DNA of 64,000 bases from Gemmatimonas sp. (GCA_023910675.1 JAAVWC010000007.1:1-64000); one strand, 5' to 3'. Numbered from the stretch's first letter, positions 1 through 7,704 are shown. Notes: generated from the sequence alone by a model not told the origin. Program-made: numbers and translations.

Positions 1-44
1 GTTCGCCCGGACGGTCTGTTTGGCATGCCACCAGACTGGAATAC

Positions 45-81
45 TTGACGGCTCATTCGATTGTGTCCATAGTTCATGAAC
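45..81 (+). promoter_or_regulatory. Promoter and palindromic operator of the first HTH/nucleotidyltransferase module
   Basis: A sigma70-like pair is visible: TTGACG (45-50), a 17-nt spacer, then CATAGT (68-73). Overlapping its 3' side is the palindrome GTTCATGAAC (72-81). The second module has GTTCGCGAAC in the equivalent place (12196-12205), and the flanking bases also match (AGTTC..GAACA, then GGACACGG or GGAACACGG). Conservation of the palindrome between two diverged copies suggests a binding site for the module's own HTH protein; that is inference. Confidence 0.5.
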
Positions 82-100
82 ACTGGACACGGAGCCTGCT

Positions 101-603
101 CTGCCGCTCAAGCCCGCTGATGTCGCCGTTGCCCTCCAACTGTCGCTCACGCCCGATGCGCCCTACCGGGAATTGGCGGGGCCGTGGGCATCTCCCATGG
201 CGAGGCGCACAACGCGGTCCGGCGTCTGCAGGCCGCGCGGCTCCTTCGCGCCGGCTCGCGGACGGTCAAGCCGGAGGCGCTCCTCGAATTCCTGTCGGTG
301 GCGTCCCCTATGTGTTGCCGTCACACCAGGCGCCGAGGTGCGTGGTGTGCCCACGGCACACGCCGCGCCACCGCTGGCCGTCGATTTCACCGGGGCAGAC
401 GCCTACGTCTGGCCGTCAGCAGCGGGGAGGGTTCGCGGAGAAACGCTCGAGCCATTATACGCCGGAGCCGTGCATACGGCGACGATGAATCCAGCACTGT
501 ACGAGCTCCTCGCACTGGTAGACGCTCTGCGCGCCGGGCGCGCGCGCGCGAACGACAAAGGGCCCGTGACTTTCTCCGGCAGCGGCTCGGCGCGGCGGCA
601 TGA
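101..603 (+). pseudogene. Decayed winged-HTH regulator of the first HTH/nucleotidyltransferase module
   Basis: This is a degenerate copy of the intact HTH gene at 12225-12767. Homologous stretches can be followed through all three frames: ADVAVALQLSL (frame 2), then GISHGEAHNAVRRLQAARLL around 184-260 (frame 1), GVPYVLP near 300 (frame 3), RGVPTAHAAP through VDALRAGRARA (frame 2, about 340-545), and RERQRARDFLRQRL to a TGA at 601-603 (frame 1). At least four frame changes are needed. The position aligned with the intact copy's ATG is CTG (101-103), so the start codon also seems lost. The ancestral product would be about 165-180 aa: an N-terminal winged helix and a C-terminal helical region of unknown function. 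Several independent lesions in 500 bp indicate true decay rather than a single sequencing error. The partner gene downstream is still open. Confidence 0.75.
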
Positions 604-624
604 TCGTCCACCTCGATCATCCCA

Positions 625-1305
625 ATGCGCAGCAAGTCCGGCGTACTGCCGTCGCGCCTGGGCGAACTCGTACACGAGGTCGTCTTTGTCGGCGGACAGA
701 TGGTGCCGTTCTACATCTCTGACCGCGGCCTGCACGCCTGCGTCCCCACCGACGACGTCGACGTGGTTGTTGCGTGCCACACCAGGCATGCCTATCACGC
801 GTTCGCACAGCGACTGCAGGCGCTCGGATTTCGCCCCGATCAATCACCAGGCGCGCCGGTGTGCCGCTATCGCACGACGGATGGTCTGGTGCTCGACGCC
901 ATGCCACTCGACGGAGAGATCCTCGGATTCAGCAACCAGTGGTATCCGCTCGTCATGGACTCTGCCGTTTCGGTGGACCTGACCGATGACGTCGTGATCC
1001 GTGCCGCGCACCCGGCGGCGCTACTCGCGACCAAATGGGAGGCGTTCCGTGACCGTGGCTACGACGATCCCTTTGGCAGCCATGACCTGGAAGATCTGCT
1101 GATGCTCATTGCTGGACGTCCCGAACTCGCGAACGAGTTACCGTCGCTCTCGCTGGACGTGCGCACATTCCTCGCCGACTCCGCACGGACGCTGCTGGCC
1201 GCACCGTGGTTCGACGACGTCCTCGAAGGGACATTCCCTGATGCGCAGCGTCTGCCGAACGTCCTCGTGGGAATTCGCCAAAGGATCTCGGAGCTTATTC
1301 CGTAA
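625..1305 (+). CDS. Nucleotidyltransferase-fold protein (AbiEii-like), first copy
   Basis: A 226-aa protein paralogous to the one at 12764-13537. Near the N-terminus it has VVFVGGQMVPF followed about 15 residues later by TDDVDVVV, which is the GG...(D)xDxD pattern of the polymerase-beta-like nucleotidyltransferase fold. Later conserved segments are LATKWEAFRDRG and SHDLEDLLMLI, both matched in the paralogue (MLKWAAFSDRG, SHDLEDIIGVM). This architecture resembles AbiEii-type toxins of type IV toxin-antitoxin systems and uncharacterised relatives. The start is uncertain. An ATG at 600 overlaps the HTH stop (ATGA, as in copy 2) but is in another frame, so the native N-terminus is probably shifted and ATG 625 is the first in-frame start. 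The gene is followed 54 bp later by a tRNA-fragment repeat. Fold assignment is fairly secure; toxin function is inference. Confidence 0.7.
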   Translation: MRSKSGVLPSRLGELVHEVVFVGGQMVPFYISDRGLHACVPTDDVDVVVACHTRHAYHAFAQRLQALGFRPDQSPGAPVCRYRTTDGLVLDAMPLDGEILGFSNQWYPLVMDSAVSVDLTDDVVIRAAHPAALLATKWEAFRDRGYDDPFGSHDLEDLLMLIAGRPELANELPSLSLDVRTFLADSARTLLAAPWFDDVLEGTFPDAQRLPNVLVGIRQRISELIP

Positions 1306-1358
1306 TCCTCTGCTACAACCGGGAACGGTATTCGGTGCCTTCGCCCGACTTCACGCAG

Positions 1359-1450
1359 CGACTCTGGATCAGAAGCTTCCTGGTTCGACCCCAGGAGGGG
1401 CAATCGCAAGCGCCGCCGTCACTTACGAGTGATGGCGGCGTTTGTGTTCG
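1359..1450. repeat. tRNA 3'-half attachment-site repeat, copy A
   Basis: The repeat starts with CGACTCTGGATCAGAAG, continues through a T-arm (CCTGG TTCGACC CCAGG) and the acceptor strand AGGGGCA, and ends in a hairpin (GCCGCCGTCACT / AGTGATGGCGGC, one mismatch) followed by TTTGTGTT. Folded as a tRNA, the loop is CTCTGGA with anticodon CTG, that is tRNA-Gln, with variable loop AGGTT-like. The 5' half of a tRNA is absent. Copy A has one change (AGCTT instead of AGGTT). About 60 bp to the right, GATTCCCAGTTCC...GTCAGAGACT resembles the sequence right of copy C. Tyrosine integrases commonly duplicate tRNA 3' ends, so this is read as an att site. Confidence 0.8.
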
Positions 1451-1501
1451 GTGGGGCAAATTAGCAGGATTCCCAGTTCCAGCCGGTCAGAGACTGCCGC
1501 G

Positions 1502-1777
1502 TTACGTACCTGTCGCGGGGGCAGCGGTCACCCTCGATACCAGCGGGAAATCCGCCGGCCGTCGGATCGAGTTGATGGACAGATCCACGTCCAACCGTGG
1601 TCAGTAGAGATGGTCCGCGCTCGGCCGCTCGACGTTGGTCAACGCGTCGATGGTGGCCTGCCGGAACCACGGAAAGTCCTCGAAGCGCACGAGCAGTTCC
1701 TCGTCGCCCAGCAACAGCCAGAAGCCGTGCCGAGAGACGTGCGTGACCTCAGGCGCCGACGTGGCGACGCCAGGCAT
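1502..1777 (-). pseudogene. DUF2442-domain protein interrupted by an in-frame TGA
   Basis: From ATG at 1777 the minus strand reads MPGVATSAPEV, then HGFWLLLGDEELLVRFEDFPWF and NVERPSADHLY, the typical DUF2442 core. The reading then meets TGA (1603-1601) exactly where the family has Trp (HLYW), and continues in frame as PRLDVDLSINSI to TAA at 1504-1502. A single TGG to TGA change explains the interruption. Without it the product would be 91 aa. It overlaps the DUF4160 gene by 29 bp, the usual arrangement for this pair, which often sits in mobile DNA and resembles a toxin-antitoxin pair. The product may still be made as a 58-aa truncated form. A similar C-terminal tail (TAAPATGA stop) recurs on the minus strand near 8940-8975. 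Confidence 0.7.
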
Positions 1778-1997
1778 CTTGGCTCTCTCCCGTATGGCGT
1801 TCGACAATGTCCTTCGCATCGGCAAGTTGACGAGCCGAGAGGCCCACCGACTCCGCCCGGGCAATTTCTGACTGAAGCCAGAACGTGGCCTCGCCGTCCG
1901 GATGGGACACAGGGACGTACCTCCGCGGTTCCTCACGCGAAAAGCAGAACAACCGGAAGGGCCCTCGTGCAGGACGGTGGGTCACATGTCGAATCAC
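1749..1997 (-). CDS. DUF4160-domain protein, partner of DUF2442
   Basis: An 82-aa reading from GTG 1997, ending at 1749. The stretch GPFRLFCFSREEPRRYVPV followed by GEATFWLQ and LSARQLADAKDIVERH matches the DUF4160 pattern, in which a short beta-rich N-terminus precedes the conserved aKFWLxP motif and a helical C-terminus. The family usually has histidines (PPHVHV) where this protein has RRYVPV, so the characteristic HxH is lost here. The gene overlaps the DUF2442 reading frame downstream. DUF4160/DUF2442 pairs are frequent in islands and are suspected toxin-antitoxin systems, with no agreed mechanism. The start is uncertain, since the open frame continues upstream to 2063. Because the partner has a stop codon and the HxH is missing, this pair is probably inactive. 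Confidence 0.55.
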   Translation of the reverse strand: MIRHVTHRPARGPFRLFCFSREEPRRYVPVSHPDGEATFWLQSEIARAESVGLSARQLADAKDIVERHTGESQDAWRRHVGA

Positions 1998-2026
1998 CCC
2001 TCGCGCCTGCAGCACCGCTGGTGCCT

Positions 2027-2464
2027 TCACGACTGGCCGCTCAGCGCCCCCAATATCCGGCACTCCGCCATCGCATGCTTCCCGGCGCAGGCGCCGATCA
2101 CCCGCTGCAGTTCGTCACGCAGCGCAGTGAGTTGCGCGAGCTTGTCTTCCACCGCCATGAGATGTGCCCGGGCCAGCTGACCCACTTCGCCGCAGGGGCG
2201 CTCCGGGTCGTCGGCCAGGCCAAGGAGATCCCGCACCGCATCGGTGGAGAAGCCGAGAGCCCGCGCCCGCCGCACGAACGCCAGCCGTACGACATCGGCG
2301 GCACTATACATCCGGTAGCGCCCGCTCCCGCGGCGCTGCGGCGGCGGCAGCAGGCCGATCCGCTCGTAGTAGCGGATGGTCTCCGGCGACGTGGCGGTAC
2401 GCGTGGCGAGTTCGCCGATCACGAGGCCGGGGGCGTCGGGCGAACGTCGGGCGTTAGGGGACAT
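2027..2464 (-). CDS. MerR-family metal-responsive regulator (ZntR/CadR-like)
   Basis: A 145-aa protein. Residues about 15-80 are a MerR DNA-binding domain (GELATRTATSPETIRYYERIGLL, then a wing with GSGRYRMYSAADVVRL). A dimerisation helix follows. Metal-site residues are visible: Cys in ERPCGEV and a C-terminal CAGKHAMAEC segment. The spacing C-x3-H-x4-C matches the C-x3-H-x4-C of ZntR-type Zn/Cd/Pb sensors, while mercury sensors have no His there. The gene is divergent from the TonB receptor at 2579. The shared intergenic region holds a 9-1-9 palindrome between suboptimally spaced -35 and -10 elements, as expected for MerR activators. It probably activates the receptor gene in response to a divalent metal. 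The exact metal cannot be read from sequence. Confidence 0.85.
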   Translation of the reverse strand: MSPNARRSPDAPGLVIGELATRTATSPETIRYYERIGLLPPPQRRGSGRYRMYSAADVVRLAFVRRARALGFSTDAVRDLLGLADDPERPCGEVGQLARAHLMAVEDKLAQLTALRDELQRVIGACAGKHAMAECRILGALSGQS

Positions 2465-2488
2465 GCGCGGGGATCCTGAGGCGAAGGG

Positions 2489-2519
2489 TTGACCTTGTAG
2501 CTGCTACAAGGTGTACCGT
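2489..2519 (+). promoter_or_regulatory. MerR-type operator-promoter for the TonB receptor
   Basis: TTGACC (2489-2494) and TACCGT (2514-2519) are separated by 19 bp, the overlong spacer typical of MerR-activated promoters. The spacer contains the perfect palindrome CCTTGTAGCTGCTACAAGG (2493-2511), centred on 2502. The MerR gene starts 24 bp to the left in the opposite direction and the receptor gene starts about 60 bp to the right. Confidence 0.85.
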
Positions 2520-2578
2520 GCGGATGCTTCCGTGCCACCTCCACCTGTCCACTCTCCCTGGTGACATCACCCGTGCTC

Positions 2579-4930
2579 ATGCGCCCGACCCGCTGGTGTA
2601 CGCTGGCGCTGCTGCTCGCGGTCGCTCGTCCGCTTCAGGCCCAGTCCACAGCCGCCGGCGTCACGGACTCGCTCGCCACCGTGCGTGTCACGGTGCGCCA
2701 GGCTGACGACCCCGTGCCGGGAGCAGTGGTGCGCTCCCTCGATGCGATCGATGATGCGGGGCGTGCCATCGGCGCGGTGACCGATGCCGACGGACGCGCG
2801 ACGATTCGCCTGCCCGCCGGAGCGCGCCGCGTCCTGGTGTCGCGGCTCGGCTTCCGAGCGGATACGCTCACGCTCACCCTGCGCGCGGCCCAGGACACGA
2901 GTGTGGTGGTTCACCTCGAGTCGCTCGCCGCGGACGTCGAAGCGTTTGTCGTGAGTGCCACGCGCGCCGAGCGGCGCCTCGAGGACACGCCACTGCGCGT
3001 CGAGGTGGTGGACGAAGAGGAAGTGACCGAGAAGCTCGCGATGCGCCCCGCGTCCATCCAGATGCTGCTGGCGGAAACAGGTAGCCTGCGTGTGCAGACC
3101 ACGAGCCCCTCGCTGGGCAATGCGAATGTGCGCGTGCAGGGGCTGCGCGGTCGCTACGCACTGCTGCTTACCGATGGGCTGCCCCTGGCCGGCGACGGCG
3201 GTGGGTTCTCGTTGTTGCAGACGCCCATCGATCTCGGGCGCGTCGAGGTGCTGAAGGGCGCGACGGGGCTCTACACGGGCGGTGCCGGCGGGGTGATCAA
3301 CCTCGTGAGCCGCCGCCCCGGCCGGGAGAGCGAACACACGGCGCTGCTCAACCAGACGTCGCGTGGGGGCAGTGATGCCCTGGGCTTCTTCACGGGGCCG
3401 CTCGGTGAGCGCTGGGGATACACCCTGCTTGGCGGGGTGCATCGCCAGCAGCGCAACGATCTCGATGCCGATGGCTGGACCGACATGCCCGGGTACGAGC
3501 GGGCGGCGGTGCGTCCTCGTCTCTTCTACGACGATGGGAGCGGACGCACGGCGTTCTTCATCGGCGGCTTCACCGCTGAGGATCGCGTCGGCGGCACGAT
3601 GCGCGCCGGTGTCCTCCCCGGTGGCGCGAGCTTCGCCGAGGACGTGCGCCTGCGACGCGGTGATGTGGGTGCGCTCGCACGGTGGGCGTTCACCGACTCC
3701 ACCACCCCGGTGGGGCTCTCGGCATTGCGTGGCGCCATCGTGACCGTGCGTGGATCGGCGGTGGAACAACGCCACGGCCACCGTTTCGGCGGGGTGCGTG
3801 AGCAGGACCGACATCGCACATGGTTCAGCGAGGCGTCGGTGGCGGTGCCGCGCGGACGCGCGACATACGTGGCCGGTGCCGCGTTCCAGCAGGACGCGTA
3901 TCACAACGCGAACGTGACCGGCTGGAACTACACATTCAACACACCTGCCGCGTTCGCCCAGGTGGATGTCGACCCCAGTGCATGGCTGTCGGTGTCCGGG
4001 AGCGCGCGGGTGGATGCCCATGATGTGTACGGCACGTTCGTGAACCCGCGTCTGTCGGTGCTGCTGCGGTCGCCTTCAGAAGGGGCACTTGCCCGTTGGA
4101 CGGTGCGCGTGTCCGGCGGCACCGGCATGTTCGCCCCCACGCCACTGATCGAAGAGGTCGAGGCGGTGGGGCTCACGCCGGTGGTGCCGGTTCCCGGTGG
4201 CATCGCCACCTTCATCGCCGAACGCGCGCGGAGCGCCTCCGTGGATGTGGGTGGACCAATGGCGCTGTCGTGGGGAGAGCTGGAGGTGAACGCGACGGCG
4301 TTCGCGTCACGCTTGACAAACCCGTTGCAGGTGCGCGCGGCCGACGGCGTCACCGCGAGTGGCGCGACTCGCCTCGCGCTGGCGCATGCGCCGGCGCCCA
4401 CGCGCACCTATGGCACCGAACTGCTCGCCCGTCTGGCGCGGCCGCTCGGTGAAGCGCGCGAAGGTGGGGATGAGGCTCCGGCGCTACGCGTGACCGCCAC
4501 GTATGTGTACCTGCGTTCGACGGAGTGCGATCCTGATGGCATCGCAGGTACCACCTGCGCGCGCCGCGAGGTGCCGCTCACGCCGCGTCACGCCGCGACC
4601 TTCGTGGCAAGCGTGGAGCAGGAGGGGAAGAGCCGTGTGGGCCTCGAAGTGTACTACACCGGGCGCCAATCGCTGGAGCGCGATGTGAACCCCTACCGCA
4701 GGCAAAGCCGGCCATATGTGCTGGTCGGACTGCTTGGCGAGCGGGCGTTCGAGACGCGCGTCGGCGTGGCCCGACTGTTCGTGAACCTCGAGAACCTCAC
4801 CAACGTGCGCCAGACGCGCTTCAATCCGCTCGTCCTGCCTGCACGCGGTCGAGGGGGGCGTTGGAGCACCGACGCCTGGACAGAGCTGGTGGGCTTCACG
4901 GTGAATGGCGGCGTGCGGTTCGGGTTCTGA
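2579..4930 (+). CDS. TonB-dependent outer-membrane receptor under MerR control
   Basis: About 783 aa from ATG 2579, where the signal peptide MRPTRWCTLALLLAVARPLQAQ begins; GTG codons at 2561 and 2573 are alternatives. After the signal come a carboxypeptidase-regulatory-like domain (about 35-110; PVPGAVV, GAVTDADGRATIRLPAG), a TonB-box/plug region (FVVSATRAERRLEDTPLRVEVV, VRVQGLRGRYALLLTDGLPL, GAGGVINLVSRRPG) and a long 22-strand-type barrel ending in GGVRFGF with a terminal Phe. It should import a substrate across the outer membrane using TonB-ExbBD energy. Placement behind a metal-sensor-type MerR promoter suggests a metal or metal complex as cargo. MerR sensors usually drive efflux, so induction of an importer is unusual. 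No transporter or periplasmic partner gene lies beside it, and a tRNA-fragment repeat follows. Confidence 0.88.
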   Translation: MRPTRWCTLALLLAVARPLQAQSTAAGVTDSLATVRVTVRQADDPVPGAVVRSLDAIDDAGRAIGAVTDADGRATIRLPAGARRVLVSRLGFRADTLTLTLRAAQDTSVVVHLESLAADVEAFVVSATRAERRLEDTPLRVEVVDEEEVTEKLAMRPASIQMLLAETGSLRVQTTSPSLGNANVRVQGLRGRYALLLTDGLPLAGDGGGFSLLQTPIDLGRVEVLKGATGLYTGGAGGVINLVSRRPGRESEHTALLNQTSRGGSDALGFFTGPLGERWGYTLLGGVHRQQRNDLDADGWTDMPGYERAAVRPRLFYDDGSGRTAFFIGGFTAEDRVGGTMRAGVLPGGASFAEDVRLRRGDVGALARWAFTDSTTPVGLSALRGAIVTVRGSAVEQRHGHRFGGVREQDRHRTWFSEASVAVPRGRATYVAGAAFQQDAYHNANVTGWNYTFNTPAAFAQVDVDPSAWLSVSGSARVDAHDVYGTFVNPRLSVLLRSPSEGALARWTVRVSGGTGMFAPTPLIEEVEAVGLTPVVPVPGGIATFIAERARSASVDVGGPMALSWGELEVNATAFASRLTNPLQVRAADGVTASGATRLALAHAPAPTRTYGTELLARLARPLGEAREGGDEAPALRVTATYVYLRSTECDPDGIAGTTCARREVPLTPRHAATFVASVEQEGKSRVGLEVYYTGRQSLERDVNPYRRQSRPYVLVGLLGERAFETRVGVARLFVNLENLTNVRQTRFNPLVLPARGRGGRWSTDAWTELVGFTVNGGVRFGF

Positions 4931-5110
4931 CAGCGTGGTAGGTGCACGGGGCTTCGTTCACCTCGAGAGCAACTCGGAAGAGGCGGTGAACTCGGTCGAC
5001 GCTGGCGCAAAGAGGCCGCGGCATGTTGTGTCTGTGGACTGGGGTTTGGCCTCTTGGCCACTATCGTTGGCCGAATCCGCAAGCGAGCCCGCCGAAAAGC
5101 CCTATCGGAT

Positions 5111-5200
5111 CGACTCTGGATCAGAAGGTTCCTGGTTCGACCCCAGGAGGGGCAATCGCAAAAGCCGTGTTCCGTAAGCACTTACGGGATGCGGCTTTTT
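5111..5200. repeat. tRNA 3'-half attachment-site repeat, copy B, with terminator
   Basis: CGACTCTGGATCAGAAGG is followed by the T-arm and AGGGGCA acceptor strand, identical to the other copies up to about 5157. Its hairpin is different from the others: AAAAGCCG...CGGCTTTTT enclosing CGTAAG/CTTACG, a canonical rho-independent terminator with a T-run (about 5159-5200). That makes copy B look most like a native tRNA 3' end with its own terminator, though the tRNA 5' half is missing to the left (GCCCTATCGGAT precedes it). Confidence 0.8.
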
Positions 5201-5204
5201 CGTT

Positions 5205-5275
5205 GCTAGGCAGCTGCTAGGGTCGCGCTAGGGTTCTGCTAGGGCTTGCTAGGATGCTGCGAGGGTCGTGCTAGG
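5205..5275 (+). repeat. Seven helically phased GCTAGG motifs
   Basis: GCTAGG (or GCGAGG once) begins at 5205, 5216, 5227, 5238, 5248, 5259 and 5270. The spacing is 11 bp in all but one step (10 bp), close to one turn of DNA, while the bases between the motifs vary. The tract starts just right of att copy B. Phased short motifs suggest a protein array on one face of the helix, or a slipped tandem duplication that has diverged. No gene lies in it. Confidence 0.7.
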
Positions 5276-5688
5276 GTCCTGTTGTGGCGTCAGCTCACGA
5301 GGCGGAGCGCTTCACGGGCCAGCATGTTGCTCGGCGAGTTCCCGGCCGTCGCCGGCTTGGCTCCGGCGACGGGTTGTGCAACGTGGCGTCCTTCGCCAGC
5401 CGCAGCGGGCTGTTGATGACCGCCGCCATCGCGGTGATCATTCATCGCGCGGCAGCACGACTCGAAATGATCATTGCAATGACAACGAGCGGCATCGTTC
5501 TCCGTGAGGTGCCAGCGCTCACGCCGATGTTGCTTGATCCCGCTACGCTCCTTTGCGTCACATTGAGGTCACGGGTGGGTTTCGAGTTTTAAGCTTACTT
5601 GTTTGCCTAAAGCCCGGCTTCTAAACGTTCAAAAAATGGATGCGAATGTCGCACCATTGTGCAGCAACCAGTCACTAAAGGAGCTTGC
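5276..5688. other. Intergenic stretch without a supported gene
   Basis: This stretch separates the phased GCTAGG tract from the protease gene. Short reading frames are present but none has recognisable domains, a Shine-Dalgarno site or coding character. The last 100 bases are noticeably AT-rich relative to the surroundings (for example TTTTAAGCTTACTTG and CAAAAAATGG), which would suit a promoter for the protease, but no convincing -35/-10 pair stands out. Confidence 0.4.
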
Positions 5689-7131
5689 GTGCTCACAACA
5701 TTGCAAATGCGAAACGCAGTTCGCGCGATAGTTCTACCCGTTACAATTGCTGCGTGTGACCGATCCCCGACATCGGTGGGAGCATCCGTGTCGTCGCTGC
5801 AGCAGGATGCGCCGCCGGTCACAGTGCGTGAATTACATCATCGTTCGTACGATGACGTAATGGCCGAGGTGGATAGCGCGTCTCCAGGATTTGCTGGAGC
5901 GTTTATCGATGAAACCGGAACACTCGTTGTGCGCGACGTTCGCCAAGTGTCGAACGGGGAAGATAGGGCAAACCAGCTAGCCTCGGCACTCTCTTCTCGC
6001 TTGCTCACCAATGTTGCTGCGGGTCGAAAAGTCCGGCGAGAGTCCGCCGACTTCTCGTTCGCGCAACTCCGAGACTGGCTCCGCGCGCTCATGCGCGTGC
6101 GTTTGCCGAGCGACGTAGCAACCTTTGATATCGATGAGCGTCGCAATCGACTCGTTGTTGGGCTCACATCGATGAGCGCGATTCCCGCCATGGAGGCGGC
6201 GGTTAAGAGCGCTGGAGTGCCATTGCACGCGCTAGTGTTGGAGAAAGCGCCGCGGACCACCTTGTTGCAGGCAGGCGCATTCCCAAACGACACGTCGCTA
6301 CGGCACCCCGTACGTCCGCTGATGGGAGGCGTGAAGATAGACGTCGAAGCTGTTGGTACGAGCGGCGGACCATGCACTGCGGGTTTCACCCTCACCGTCG
6401 GGGGCGTTCCGAGCTTCGTCACTGCGTCGCATTGCACGACCAACTACGCTTCATACGACAATGGGCGAATCCGGCAGCCGGGCCAACTGTTCTACTTTGG
6501 AACGATCTTCGATTTCTTCATTGGTCGTGAAAGCGTCGATGTGCCCCATCAATGGGGGCTTGGCGATGGGCATTGCCCATACTCCGCAGTCGGATGCCGG
6601 TGGAGTGATGCCGCAGTTATCGGAGTGGATCCAGGTATTCCTGTGTCTGTTGGCCGCATCGCGCGCGCTTCACAGACGAATGGATCGATGGTTCTTGGAG
6701 GCTATCCACCCTCAGTATTGCTCGCACAGAACAGCGGGCATTGGCGTGTGTTAGGGAGAGAGGAGCTCTTTCCGCCGCTCCCCGGTGCACCCGTCATGAA
6801 AATTGGAGCCGCCACAGACCAAACAACCGGTGCAATTTCACGGGCCTGCATCTACGAGGTGCGCGATCCATCCGCACCAATGGAGCAGAAATGGCTGCTT
6901 TGCCAGTTCGAGGTCACGGGCCCTGCTTATTGTGGTGACAGCGGCGGTCCGGTTGTCGGTGTGCTCTCTTCGCAATCAGGCACGGTAGCGCTGCTTGGTA
7001 TCGCCTATAGTGGCATCGAGGGCTCGGCGTGCAATGGCTCGCCGTTCATAGGGTATCGATACAGTCCGATAACCGGCGTCATTGCGGACTTGTACAACGC
7101 ATACACTCCATGGAGCCACGTCGCGCCATGA
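5689..7131 (+). CDS. Exported trypsin-like (S1-type) serine protease, probable lipoprotein
   Basis: About 480 aa from GTG 5689, chosen because AAAGGAG lies five bases upstream. The N-terminus (RNAVRAIVLPVTIAACDRS) has a lipobox-like AAC, so the protein is probably lipid-anchored. Roughly residues 30-210 look like a pro-region. The catalytic domain follows with TASHC (His), CRWSDAAVIGV (candidate Asp) and YCGDSGGPVVG (Ser, the GDSGGP signature of chymotrypsin-fold enzymes). Several Cys residues could form disulfides. It overlaps the next lipoprotein gene by ATGA, so the two are translated together. Codon use is less GC-biased than in neighbouring chromosomal genes, consistent with island cargo. 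The protease could act outside the cell; the target is unknown. Confidence 0.8.
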   Translation: MLTTLQMRNAVRAIVLPVTIAACDRSPTSVGASVSSLQQDAPPVTVRELHHRSYDDVMAEVDSASPGFAGAFIDETGTLVVRDVRQVSNGEDRANQLASALSSRLLTNVAAGRKVRRESADFSFAQLRDWLRALMRVRLPSDVATFDIDERRNRLVVGLTSMSAIPAMEAAVKSAGVPLHALVLEKAPRTTLLQAGAFPNDTSLRHPVRPLMGGVKIDVEAVGTSGGPCTAGFTLTVGGVPSFVTASHCTTNYASYDNGRIRQPGQLFYFGTIFDFFIGRESVDVPHQWGLGDGHCPYSAVGCRWSDAAVIGVDPGIPVSVGRIARASQTNGSMVLGGYPPSVLLAQNSGHWRVLGREELFPPLPGAPVMKIGAATDQTTGAISRACIYEVRDPSAPMEQKWLLCQFEVTGPAYCGDSGGPVVGVLSSQSGTVALLGIAYSGIEGSACNGSPFIGYRYSPITGVIADLYNAYTPWSHVAP

Positions 7132-7565
7132 GCGTATTGTACAACGGCCACGCGCGCCGACGAACCCAAACCTCGCCCCTGCACTCTGCCATCGGTGGGT
7201 CGACGATCTTGCTGTTATCGGTGATCGGCTGTGGCAACTCTGTGCCGAGTCAGCCCGCGAACTCCGGTATTGCTCGAATCGAGATTCAGGAGGATTCTTT
7301 CGGCGTGATTAGCGTACCGTTTCGCGGGACGACGACAGTCACCGTTCTTGCTCGCGACGCGGCTGGGCGTGTCGTGATGAATGCCCCTAGCGCGACACTC
7401 GTGAGCCGAGACACAACGATCATCCGGGTTGAGCCAGGGCTAGTCCTGCGCTCTACCGGGCAGGGGACGACAACAGTCATCGCAACAATGAACGTCGATG
7501 GTCGCACTTTGCTCGATAGTGCGCGAGCTGGAGTCGTTGTGCCGCTTGGCGGACTCGTACGCTGA
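7128..7565 (+). CDS. Small lipoprotein with an Ig-like (Big_2-type) domain
   Basis: 145 aa starting at ATG 7128, which overlaps the protease stop (ATGA). The N-terminus has a positively charged start, a hydrophobic stretch and a lipobox (STILLLSVIGC GNS). The remainder resembles a bacterial Ig-like fold: IARIEIQEDSFGVISVPFRGTTTVTVLARDAAG, SRDTTIIRV and STGQGTTTVIATMNVDG. Such domains mediate adhesion or protein contacts. Coupling to the protease suggests the two act together on the cell surface, the lipoprotein perhaps being a partner, scaffold or inhibitor. No enzyme motif is visible. Confidence 0.7.
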   Translation: MSVLYNGHARRRTQTSPLHSAIGGSTILLLSVIGCGNSVPSQPANSGIARIEIQEDSFGVISVPFRGTTTVTVLARDAAGRVVMNAPSATLVSRDTTIIRVEPGLVLRSTGQGTTTVIATMNVDGRTLLDSARAGVVVPLGGLVR

Positions 7566-7704
7566 AGTTGGCTGACGGTTGGCCACGTGCTGAGACTGTA
7601 CCCGCAGCCGTGAGTCGAAGGGACCGTCGTCGAGGGGTGACTCGGAGGGGTGATCGCAGACCGCCCCTCTAGCGCCAACTCGGCACCCGCGAATTGCGAA
7701 CATC

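Noticed and set aside
1442-2479. 345-codon plus-strand ORF across the MerR gene
   Set aside because: It is antisense to a clear MerR domain and to the DUF4160/DUF2442 pair, and has no domain of its own.
5111-5157. A complete functional tRNA-Gln gene
   Set aside because: Only the anticodon loop to acceptor 3' strand is present; no TGCCCCT 5' strand or D-arm lies upstream of any of the five copies.
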